This document shows positions 39,148 through 46,613 of a stretch of 64,000 nt of DNA, one piece after another. This DNA comes from Gp6-AA40 sp963818645 (lineage in GTDB: Bacteria; Acidobacteriota; Vicinamibacteria; Vicinamibacterales; UBA2999). The DNA is taken from assembly GCA_963818645.1 (NCBI GenBank), contig CAWFTF010000013.1, forward strand, positions 69,337 to 133,336, written 5' to 3'. The stretch's first letter is position 1. Every line of letters begins with the position of its first letter. The notes under the pieces were generated by a model. It was not told the DNA's origin, did no database searches, and saw only the letters and a list, made by a program, of their open reading frames with translations. The position numbers and the translations under genes were made by a program.

Positions 39148-40103
39148 AGCGTGGCCTGACGATCTTTATCGCCTGCACAGTAGTGATCGCCGCGGCTCCC
39201 TTCGTTGCAGACAACTATGTCGTACGGCTATGCACATTTCTGTGCATGTACGCGGCCCTTGCGTTGTCATGGAATGTCATCGGAGGGTACGCGGGCTACC
39301 CGTCGTTCTCCACCGCTGGGTTTTTCGGCCTCGGCGCCTACGCCGGCGCACTGTTGCAGCATGCCGGTGTGACTCCAATCCTCTCCTGGCTCGCGGCCAC
39401 GGTCGTGGTCGCCGCGCTGGCTGCCTCGATCGGACGCTTTATCCTGCGGATGAAGGGTCACTACTTCGCAATCGGCTCCCTCGCGATCGTCGAAGTGCTG
39501 CGACTGGTTGCCTCGTCGTGGGCCTCGCTCACTGGCGGAGGCGACGGACTGAACGTCCCGATTCTCCAGGGTGGTCCTGACTTCATCGGACGGATATTCC
39601 TCTTCTCGATGATGGCGATGATGATCGTCTGCTTCGCCATGACGGTGCTTGTCGACCGCACACGCCTCGGCTTTGGGCTTCGCTGCATCAAGCAGAACGA
39701 AGATGCCGCCGACATGGTAGGAATCGACGTCACCTCCTACAAAACTGCAGCGTTTGCACTCTCGGCGATGTTCTGCGGAACGATCGGCGCCATCTACGCC
39801 TCGTGGGTCGCTTACATCGACCCGTCAGATGCGTTCAGCACGCTGCTCAGCCTGAAGGTCCCGGTCATGACACTGCTCGGCGGACCGGGCACCGTGCTCG
39901 GGCCGGTTGTGGGCGCGTGGATCTTCGTCATCCTCGAGGAGATCATCTGGGCGCAGTTCCTCGAATTGAATCGCGCGATCCTCGGCGTCGTCATCGTGCT
40001 GCTCATCTTCGCGCTGCCAGGAGGACTCCTGGGGCTGCGGCTCCCGTCCTGGAACTGGCGCGCGCTCGTTGGGCTGCGTAATCGCGTACCGGAGGCGCAA
40101 TGA
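39144..40103 (+). CDS. livM: Branched-chain amino acid-type ABC permease LivM
   Basis: 319 residues. VIGGYAGYPSFSTAGFFGLG is the LivM hallmark (usually G-x-x-G-x-x-S-L-G-H-A), and SLKVPVMTLLGGPGTVLGPV is the C-terminal ATPase-contact loop. Start at ATG 39144 inside the livH stop; its stop overlaps livG as ATGA (40100-40103). Inner membrane; pairs with LivH. Confidence 0.93.
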   Translation: MKRGLTIFIACTVVIAAAPFVADNYVVRLCTFLCMYAALALSWNVIGGYAGYPSFSTAGFFGLGAYAGALLQHAGVTPILSWLAATVVVAALAASIGRFILRMKGHYFAIGSLAIVEVLRLVASSWASLTGGGDGLNVPILQGGPDFIGRIFLFSMMAMMIVCFAMTVLVDRTRLGFGLRCIKQNEDAADMVGIDVTSYKTAAFALSAMFCGTIGAIYASWVAYIDPSDAFSTLLSLKVPVMTLLGGPGTVLGPVVGAWIFVILEEIIWAQFLELNRAILGVVIVLLIFALPGGLLGLRLPSWNWRALVGLRNRVPEAQ

Positions 40104-40858
40104 GCACCGCCGTTCTCGAAGTGGACAGCCTCGCGCGCGCGTTCGGCGGCGTGCGCGCCGTCGACGACGTGAGTTTCGCGCTGCACCCGGTGAGATCGTC
40201 GGACTCATCGGGCCGAACGGCGCAGGCAAGACGACGCTCGTCAACCTCGTGACCGGTGTGGTGAGCCCTTCGTCAGGGACGGTGCGATTCGACGGTCGTG
40301 ACGTCACGAGACAGACGGCCGTGGCAGGCTGCGCGGAACGGGCTCGCGCGCACGTTCCAGGTCGTTCAGCCATTTCCGGAGATGACAGTCCTGGACAACG
40401 TGGCAGCAGGCGCACTGTTTGCCGGCCAGGCAGCGAATCGGGCGGAGGCCGAAGCCGCTGCTCGAGACCATCTCTCGTTTGTCGGTCTCGCCTATGAAGC
40501 GCACCGGCCTGCGGCGGCGCTGCCGCTCCCCGGCCGCAAGCGACTCGAGCTCGCGAAGAGCCTGGCGATGAAGCCCAAGGTACTGCTCCTCGATGAAGTG
40601 AACGCTGGTCTCAACAGCAGCGAGGTCGACCACGCGCTGAAGTTGATGCGCGCGATCGCCGACCGCGGCATCACGATTCTCATCATCGAGCACCTCATGA
40701 AAGTCGTGCTGACACTCAGTCAGCGGATCCTCGTGCTGCACCGCGGGAAACTCGTGAGCCAGGGCGACCCGAAGACGGTCATCCAGGACCCGGTCGTCGT
40801 CGAGGCGTATCTCGGTCGCAAGTTCGCCGAGCGTCAAATGAAACTCGCACATGGCTGA
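40100..40858 (+). CDS. livG: Branched-chain amino acid-type ABC ATPase LivG, frameshifted twice
   Basis: 252 residues if repaired. Starts STAVLEVDSLARAFGGVRAV and continues to SFALHP; then one base is missing in the CCC run at 40186-40188, after which GEIVGLIGPNGAGKTTLVNL (Walker A) is read in a second frame. A one-base insertion near 40318-40324 moves it to a third frame, NGLARTFQVVQPFPEMTV to KVLLLDEVNAGLNSSEVD (Walker B) to the end. The two shifts cancel, so the start and stop are in phase over 759 bases. Everything needed for an active ATPase is present, favouring sequencing error. Confidence 0.88.
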
Positions 40859-41570
40859 ACCGCTGCTGCAGGTCAAGAACCTTTGTGCCGGCTACGGCCA
40901 GGTCCAGGTGCTGTGGGGCACCGACCTGACGGTTGAACGCGGCAGCATCGCGTGCCTCGTCGGGTCGAACGGCGCAGGCAAGTCAACCTTGCTGCGCGCA
41001 ATTTCAGGCCTCATCAAGCCGACTGGCGGGCGCGTGCATCTGGGCAATCGCGATCTGACGAACGCCGCCCCGGACGAGATCCTCTCCGCCGGGATCGCGC
41101 ATGTTCCCGAAGGCCGCCGACTGTTCAAGGGACTGAGCGTCCGCGACAACCTTCTACTTGGGGCCTACCTGCGACGCGAACCGATGATCGATCTCGAACG
41201 CGATCTCGAAAAGATCTACAGGCTGTTTCCGATTCTCGGCGAGCGTCAGCGTCAGGATGCGACGACGCTCTCTGGTGGCGAACAACAGATGTGTGCGATC
41301 GGTCGCGGCATGATGGCCCGGCCACGGCTGTTGATGATCGACGAGCTCTCTCTTGGCCTGGCGCCGCGCGTGGTTGAACGCATTGCCGAAGTCCTGCGCG
41401 AGATCAATGGCTCCGGCCTGACGATCCTGCTCGTCGAGCAGGACGTGGCCACTGCATTCGAACTGGCCGACCAGGCCTATGTCCTCGAGACCGGCAGGAT
41501 TTCCGTCGCCGGCGCGACCAGCGTGCTGGCCGACGATCCACGGATTCGTCAGGCGTATCTCGGAATGTAG
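40851..41570 (+). CDS. livF: Branched-chain amino acid-type ABC ATPase LivF
   Basis: 239 residues, intact: Walker A GSNGAGKST, signature TLSGGEQQMCAIGRGM, Walker B LLMIDELSLGL, and the LivF-type IAHVPEGRRLFKGLSVRDNL. It hydrolyses ATP with LivG to drive transport. It overlaps the livG stop by 8 bases and is the last gene of the operon; a terminator-like hairpin follows at 41575. Confidence 0.95.
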   Translation: MAEPLLQVKNLCAGYGQVQVLWGTDLTVERGSIACLVGSNGAGKSTLLRAISGLIKPTGGRVHLGNRDLTNAAPDEILSAGIAHVPEGRRLFKGLSVRDNLLLGAYLRREPMIDLERDLEKIYRLFPILGERQRQDATTLSGGEQQMCAIGRGMMARPRLLMIDELSLGLAPRVVERIAEVLREINGSGLTILLVEQDVATAFELADQAYVLETGRISVAGATSVLADDPRIRQAYLGM

Positions 41571-41574
41571 GCAG

Positions 41575-41590
41575 TCGGCTCAGCCGGACG
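41575..41590. terminator. Terminator-like hairpin between convergent genes
   Basis: GTCGGCT-C-AGCCGGAC folds into a hairpin and lies between livF (stop 41570, plus) and the secreted protein at 41596 (minus). One base shorter on the left arm than the perfect copy at 9184-9201. No T-run follows, so factor-independent termination is not certain. Confidence 0.5.
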
Positions 41591-41595
41591 CGGCG

Positions 41596-42456
41596 CTATT
41601 TCGAGGACGTCTCCTGCAGCATCAGATCCGCGCTGCGCTCGCCCTCGTGACACGCTGACTCCCACGGCTCATCGTCCTCCGACGGCTTCACGCGAGTATT
41701 GGGGACGGTGATCTTCCACGGCTGTGTGAACACCTTCGGATCGTCGATCGTCGCCTCGTATGTCAGGCGCTGCCCGTCGAGAAACGTGAAGCGCTCGACG
41801 ATACGGGCAGTGGGACTGAGAAAATCGCCATCGTGACTGAGGCGATTCTTGCCATTGAGGTTCGTCACCTCGACAACCAGCGTGTTGCCTTCCCAGCGCC
41901 CGCGTGCGTCACCGCCCCAGAGCGCGATCCGCGACGACACGTGCGGCCGGCCATCGACGGGGATCACTCGGAAGTTGTGATAGGCCTCGTTGATCAGCAC
42001 GACTTGCCCGGTTGTCTGGATGATCTCGTTCGCGTTGGCGGCCTGGCGGATCGCGCCCAGGATGAAGCAGCGCGCCTGCGTGTCGATGTGATCCTGCCTC
42101 GTCGCGACGTTTTCGTTCTCGATCTGATGCTGTCGCAGCGTTGCGGCCCACGGCTGATACGGCACTTTGCCGTCTGCGGGATCCGACACGCGGCTCGGGT
42201 TCTTCTTGCTCAGTCCTTTAGTCCTGTTCGCTTGCTCTTCGACCGACCCCGGCACGCCGGGATCCTCGAGACTTCGTCCACCGGAGATCTGAGGCCGCCA
42301 GGTGCCCTGTACATCCGGCTGACCGTCGGCCAGGCGCGGGCCCGTCCACGTACCCGTCTGCCCACTCGGCGCCTGCGCGACGACCGGCATCGATATCTGA
42401 GACACCAGAACCACGACGATCAACGCGATGGCGGTTCGCACGAATACAGCAATCAT
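41596..42456 (-). CDS. Secreted protein with GRWEGNTLVVEV motif
   Basis: 286 residues from ATG 42456, signal peptide (IALIVVVLVSQISMPVVAQ). I know no function. It belongs with the next gene and with 52469-53266: all share PDVQGTW or SGVW near the mature start, a YQPWAA or similar motif, then GxxRGRWEGxTLVVEV, an ERFTxxDGQxLTYEATIDDP-like segment and an aromatic C-terminal part with PW. Probably a small beta-sheet domain in the periplasm. Last gene of a three-gene run with 42470 and 43262. Confidence 0.7.
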   Translation of the reverse strand: MIAVFVRTAIALIVVVLVSQISMPVVAQAPSGQTGTWTGPRLADGQPDVQGTWRPQISGGRSLEDPGVPGSVEEQANRTKGLSKKNPSRVSDPADGKVPYQPWAATLRQHQIENENVATRQDHIDTQARCFILGAIRQAANANEIIQTTGQVVLINEAYHNFRVIPVDGRPHVSSRIALWGGDARGRWEGNTLVVEVTNLNGKNRLSHDGDFLSPTARIVERFTFLDGQRLTYEATIDDPKVFTQPWKITVPNTRVKPSEDDEPWESACHEGERSADLMLQETSSK

Positions 42457-42469
42457 CGAGAGCCTCTTC

Positions 42470-43246
42470 CTACCAGAGACCAGGATAGGGGTAGTACTTC
42501 TCCCAGTCGAACGCGTAGCACTCGTACTCGAGGAGCTGCACGTTGGCCTCCTTGCGTCGATACATCGGCATGCGCATCTTCCAGGGCCGCGTGAAAACCT
42601 TCTCGTCTTCAACGGTGACCTCGTAGTCGATGTGGTCAGGCCCGGTCGGCGTATAGCGTTCGACCAGGTGCAGCTCGTCGCTATGGAAGTTGCCTGCTCG
42701 GTCGAACCAGGTGTCTTCGTTGAAATGCACGACATCCACGACCAGCGTGTCGCCTTCCCAGCGCCCGCGTGAGTCGCCAAGCCACCAGTCGATGTGACCC
42801 TCCGGATGCTTTTTGCCGCTCATGTGCACGTACCGAATCGCGTGCACGTACTCGAACAGCATCGTGACTCTGTCGCTGCTCTGAACGATCTGAAACGGGA
42901 ATGGCATGTACATGATTCGTGGCACACCCGGCAGGAAACACTTGCCTTCCGGATCCGCTGTCATGCGGTTCTCGTAGTTCTGCTTCTGCTTCGTCGCGGC
43001 CCATGGCTGATAGGGGATGTCGTCTCCCTCGACGACGCCGAGGCCTGCCGGCATGCCTTTCTGCGCGTGGTGGCCCTGAACGTTCCAGGCGGCCGCGTTG
43101 ATAACCTGCCAAACGCCTGAGAGATCCGGATGTCCATCGGCCGTGCGTCGCAACGCAGCTCCCGTCGACGACTGTCCACCGGCGGTGAGCAGACCGTAGG
43201 TCAGCGCGATCGCTGCGACGACCGCTGGAATAGCCTGTTTCCTCAT
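42470..43246 (-). CDS. Secreted protein with GRWEGDTLVVDV motif
   Basis: 258 residues with a signal peptide (AIPAVVAAIALTYGLLTAGG). The clearest member of the group: DGHPDLSGVWQVINAA, YQPWAATKQKQNYENR, CFLPGVPRIMYMPFPFQIVQ, GDSRGRWEGDTLVVDVVHFN and a closing KYYPYPGLW. 13 bases separate it from the previous gene and 15 from the DUF6152 gene upstream, so all three are one operon. Function unknown. Confidence 0.7.
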   Translation of the reverse strand: MRKQAIPAVVAAIALTYGLLTAGGQSSTGAALRRTADGHPDLSGVWQVINAAAWNVQGHHAQKGMPAGLGVVEGDDIPYQPWAATKQKQNYENRMTADPEGKCFLPGVPRIMYMPFPFQIVQSSDRVTMLFEYVHAIRYVHMSGKKHPEGHIDWWLGDSRGRWEGDTLVVDVVHFNEDTWFDRAGNFHSDELHLVERYTPTGPDHIDYEVTVEDEKVFTRPWKMRMPMYRRKEANVQLLEYECYAFDWEKYYPYPGLW

Positions 43247-43261
43247 GTTGCGGCGCCTGCG

Positions 43262-43672
43262 CTACGGATTCTGAGGAGCGCCGGGCGTGCCGGAGCTGCC
43301 CAGGAAGAAGTCGCGCCCGTCCTGGAACGTCACTGTCTGCCCGTTGGCGACGCGTCGTCCGTTCTTCGCGAGGAAGCCTTTGATGACGACCTCTGAACCG
43401 ACCGGGAAACTCGTCTTGCGCAGGCCGCGCTTGAGGAGACTATTCGCCGATCCGGCTTCGACGGCCCAGTTGGTAATCGATCCGTCCGGGTTCTTCACGT
43501 CAACGTAGATCCATCCGTGTGGATTGATGATTTCGATCTTCGTCAGCGTCCCGCGCAGCGTGATCGGTTTGTCAGCGTCGAACTCCGCCGCGAACGAATG
43601 ATGCGCGTGGAGCACCGCTGCGGGAAGCCACGCGAGCGCGACGAGGAACGAGAAAGCCCGGAGTCTTGTCAT
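43262..43672 (-). CDS. DUF6152 secreted protein, copy 1
   Basis: 136 residues: signal peptide then the invariant HAHHSFAAEFDADKPITLRG and IEIINPHGWIYVDVKNPDG, which define DUF6152. The His-His-Ser at the mature N-terminus could bind copper. First gene of the operon with the two GRWEG proteins. A second DUF6152 gene (52023) is likewise next to a GRFEG-type protein, so the pair is a conserved association. Confidence 0.85.
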   Translation of the reverse strand: MTRLRAFSFLVALAWLPAAVLHAHHSFAAEFDADKPITLRGTLTKIEIINPHGWIYVDVKNPDGSITNWAVEAGSANSLLKRGLRKTSFPVGSEVVIKGFLAKNGRRVANGQTVTFQDGRDFFLGSSGTPGAPQNP

Positions 43673-43799
43673 GGCGGCCGAGCGAGCAAGACAAAGGCCA
43701 TAGGTGATGAAAGGCTAAAAGAGAGCAAATCTCGCCTGCGTGATGCGAGCACGAACAATCCCGTCGATCCTGCGCACGCCATGCGAACGGAATTGTTCG

Positions 43800-44246
43800 T
43801 TACTTGATTTTGATCTCATAGGCGCCATCGTCGGTTCGCACACGATGCGCCATGTGACACGAGGCACAGGTCTCGTTCAGCGCCGTCGATGCCTCGAGGA
43901 CCAACCTGTAGTCACGCTCCTTGGCACCGGCCTCGAGAGCGGCGACGTGCTTGAGCGCCTTCTCGCTCAGCCCAACTGCGCCATCCACTTTCTGCGCCTG
44001 CCAATAAGTCAATGTGGTGGTAAAGGACGCCTTCATCGTCGCTGCCGCCTTTTCGAACGGATCGAAATCCTGTGCGCCGGCGCCGGATTCCTCGAACTCC
44101 TTCGATGCGACCCGGATCGCTCGAGCGGCATCGGCGTTATCGCGCATGGCCTTCATGAATGCCTCTGACGGCTTCTCGTTCCCCTGCGCTGAGATCGTCA
44201 CGACGACAAGAGCAATGCCGGCAACGGCAATGAGACTTCCTCGCAT
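43800..44246 (-). CDS. Class II-like cytochrome c, paralogue 3
   Basis: 148 residues, signal peptide (GSLIAVAGIALVVVTISAQ), haem site CASCHMAHR and the terminal DDGAYEIKIK. Its YWQAQKVDGAVGLSEKALK region aligns with YWQDKKVDDAIKLSQDGIK of paralogue 2. Stands alone, divergent from the zincin at 44531; 13 kb from its tandem paralogues, pointing to dispersal of the family. Confidence 0.85.
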   Translation of the reverse strand: MRGSLIAVAGIALVVVTISAQGNEKPSEAFMKAMRDNADAARAIRVASKEFEESGAGAQDFDPFEKAAATMKASFTTTLTYWQAQKVDGAVGLSEKALKHVAALEAGAKERDYRLVLEASTALNETCASCHMAHRVRTDDGAYEIKIK

Positions 44247-44403
44247 GGCTTCTCCTTGATAGACGATGAGGCGAACGCCGGGTCCACGAATCGTGCCAGT
44301 GAGTGGCGGGCGAGATCGTCAGTTTTGTCGAAGATTCCCGCGGATGCGGATCGCGATCGAACTTTCACACCGTCGCGCGAGCGACGAAGTTGAATGCTGA
44401 AAC

Positions 44404-44416
44404 TGTCGATACGACA
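44404..44416. promoter_or_regulatory. Short palindrome in divergent promoter
   Basis: TGTCG-ATA-CGACA lies in the 284-base gap between the cytochrome (minus) and the zincin (plus). A related half-site TTTTGTCGA is at about 44323. Weak evidence for an operator; nothing else is seen in the gap. Confidence 0.35.
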
Positions 44417-44530
44417 AAGACGGCGGACAGGCCCCAAAACGAGGTCGGTGTGCTACGGTAATCCGAGTTTTTCGAGGGGGGCGGGCCGTGATGCACCGCT
44501 CCGTGTTTCAGGCGTCCCCAGTCGTGCGCC

Positions 44531-45190
44531 ATGCCAAGAACCTTTGCCTGCACCGCGACGGCTGCTCTGCTAGCCGCATCGCTCGTGACCGTCGCCGTCG
44601 AGGCGCGCGAGGACAGCGCCACCCTGATCATCAGGGTCTACGACACGACTGACACGCCTTCGAGTCTCCGAACCACAGCGATTCGAACCGCCTCAGAGAT
44701 CGTGGCTGAGGCCGGCATCGCCGTCGAATGGCGGGATTGCACGAGCGCCAGCACGGAGGCCGGCTGTCAGGACGTGCGACCTGGACGGGACCTCATCGTC
44801 CGAATCATGCCCGAGGTCACGCCCAGCGCCTCGTTCCGCGGAAGCGCGCTTCAGTTGAGGACGGTTCCAGGCGGGAGCCTCCAACTCGGTGTTGCCGTCA
44901 TCAATCCGGTGACCCTGTCAGGCGAGATGGCGACGATCTTTCACGAGCAGGTGCGTGCGGTCGCGAAGCAAAGCGGAGTCGACGATGCCGAACTGCTGGG
45001 CCGTGCGGTTGCGCACGAGGTCGGCCACCTGCTGCTGCGCGTGCGCGAACACAGCCCCACCGGCATCATGCGTGGCGCCTGGAGCCTCGAGGAGTTGACG
45101 ACGAACCGTCCCGAGGACTGGCAGTTCGCACCGACCGATCGCGAGCGGATTCAGCTCAGAACGCTTGAAGTAGTAGGCAGTAAGCGGTAG
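44531..45190 (+). CDS. Secreted zincin-like metalloprotease, putative
   Basis: 219 residues, signal peptide (ACTATAALLAASLVTVAVEA). HEVGHLLLRVREHSPTGIM contains the HExxH zinc motif with a third His six residues after the second and a methionine (GIM) like a Met-turn, resembling metzincins but with an altered spacing. Small secreted peptidase or inactive relative. Its C-terminal residues (EVVGSKR, stop at 45188-45190) are translated from the left arm of the inverted repeat that follows, so its natural end may be shorter. Confidence 0.65.
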   Translation: MPRTFACTATAALLAASLVTVAVEAREDSATLIIRVYDTTDTPSSLRTTAIRTASEIVAEAGIAVEWRDCTSASTEAGCQDVRPGRDLIVRIMPEVTPSASFRGSALQLRTVPGGSLQLGVAVINPVTLSGEMATIFHEQVRAVAKQSGVDDAELLGRAVAHEVGHLLLRVREHSPTGIMRGAWSLEELTTNRPEDWQFAPTDRERIQLRTLEVVGSKR

Positions 45191-45273
45191 GCAGGAGGCG
45201 GAATCGGAATACCAGCTTTGTTGCCGTCGCATACCGCATTACTGCCTACTGCCTACTGCCTACCGCTTACCGC
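45172..45273. repeat. Intergenic inverted repeat, GTAGGCAG type
   Basis: Left arm 45172-45194 (AGTAGGCAGTAAGCGGTAGG...), right arm 45242-45273 (CTGCCTACTGCCTACTGCCT...). Shares GTAAGCGGTAGGCAG with the copy at 29938. It lies between convergent genes and provides the TAG stop and last codons of the zincin. Confidence 0.85.
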
Positions 45274-45277
45274 TCAC

Positions 45278-46501
45278 TCAGCTCACATGCTGATACACGC
45301 GTTCTTCGACACCCTGCAGGATCTTGATCGCCGCATCGTCGTAGAAGGGCAGGATCTGCATCAGGACGACCACGCCGATCTGTTTCTCAGGATCGATCCA
45401 GTAGAACGTGTTGTTGATGCCCGCCCAATTCATGCTCCCGGGGCGTCGCATGTTCGACGCCGGCTTGGCCGGCGCCGCGATCTGGAAGCCGAGGCCCCAC
45501 ACATCCTCGCCGGCGCCAAGGGGATACGGCTTCGAGCGCAACGGCTCGGCGGTGGGCTGCAGGCGCACCTTGACGTTGCCGGTCTGGTTGCGCGACATCT
45601 CGCGAACGGTCTGCTCCTTGAGGATGCGCACGCCTCCGAGCTGCCCGTGGTTCAGGATCATCTGCACGAAGCGGCCGTAGTCTGCTGCCGTTGAATACAG
45701 CCCGCCGTCGCCGCGGATGGTTGGCGGAATCGGGTCGGGGTTCGGAATCTCGACGATCTTGCCGTCGGTCCGTTGGTTCCGGCTGACGACGCGAGCGGTT
45801 TTCGAGGACGGTACGGCGTAGGTCGTGTCCTTCATCCCAAGCGGACCGAGAATCCTCGCCTCGAGATATTTGTCGATCGTCAGACCGGAGATCTTCTCGA
45901 TGACCATGCCGAGGACGCGCGTGCTGGCGCCGTACGTCCATTGAGCGCCAGGCTCGTTGACGAGCGGCAGATCGAGATCGGCCGCGCCGGTCTTCTTCTG
46001 CACGAGCGCGAGCCCGGGATCCGACCACGAGTACCCAATCCCGGACGTGTGCGTGAGCAACTGACGGATGGTGATAGGGCGCGTGGCCGGTCGCGTCTCG
46101 TACGTGCCCGCCGCCACATCGACTTTGCTCAGCACCTGCGGGGCTTTGAACTGCGGCAGGTACTTGGACACTTCATCATCGAGGCCGAGCTTTCCCTCCT
46201 CGACGAGCATCATCACGCCGACCGAGGTCACCGCCTTCGTCATCGACGCGATGTTGAAGATGGTGTCCTTCTTCATCTCGAGAGCCGTGGCGGTGCTCAT
46301 CTTGCCGAACGCCTCGTGATAGAGCACGCGGTCCGGTCCGGTGATGAGCACGACGGCGCCGGGAACATCCCCCCGGTCGATCGCAGTTTTGAGAAACGTT
46401 CCAAGCGCTGCCCCGCCCTCGGTATTCAGTGCAGGTGGCGCTGCGGCCCCTATGTCGATGATGGCAAACAAGAACGCAACGACGACAAATACGCGCTTCA
46501 T
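45278..46501 (-). CDS. Serine hydrolase of the beta-lactamase/class C family
   Basis: 407 residues from ATG 46501, with signal peptide. NIASMTKAVTSVGVMM holds the SxxK catalytic pair (Ser in SMTK); LLTHTSGIGYSW is the usual region of the second motif, and GGLYSTAADYGRFVQMILN is conserved in esterase/peptidase-like members. Likely a periplasmic esterase or D-aminopeptidase rather than a true resistance enzyme, because these relatives seldom hydrolyse beta-lactams. It ends within 10 bases of the repeat. Confidence 0.9.
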   Translation of the reverse strand: MKRVFVVVAFLFAIIDIGAAAPPALNTEGGAALGTFLKTAIDRGDVPGAVVLITGPDRVLYHEAFGKMSTATALEMKKDTIFNIASMTKAVTSVGVMMLVEEGKLGLDDEVSKYLPQFKAPQVLSKVDVAAGTYETRPATRPITIRQLLTHTSGIGYSWSDPGLALVQKKTGAADLDLPLVNEPGAQWTYGASTRVLGMVIEKISGLTIDKYLEARILGPLGMKDTTYAVPSSKTARVVSRNQRTDGKIVEIPNPDPIPPTIRGDGGLYSTAADYGRFVQMILNHGQLGGVRILKEQTVREMSRNQTGNVKVRLQPTAEPLRSKPYPLGAGEDVWGLGFQIAAPAKPASNMRRPGSMNWAGINNTFYWIDPEKQIGVVVLMQILPFYDDAAIKILQGVEERVYQHVS

Positions 46502-46532
46502 AAGATCCTCCGCCTGCGTTCCAACTTGGCTG

Positions 46533-46607
46533 TCAACTCCCAACTCCCAAGATCCAACCCCCAAATAGCTTCGTGTTTGGAGGTTGGGAATTGGAAGTTG
46601 GGTTTTT
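46533..46607. repeat. Intergenic inverted repeat, CTCCCAA type
   Basis: Left arm CAACTCCCAACTCCCAAG..., right arm TTGGAGGTTGGGAATTGGAA.... It starts 7 bases after the molybdopterin-subunit stop (46614, minus strand). Confidence 0.85.
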
Positions 46608-46613
46608 GCGTCG

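Noticed and set aside
39220..39250. TGCACA-TTTC-TGTGCA palindrome
   Set aside because: It lies within livM coding sequence encoding a conserved membrane segment, so it is probably incidental.
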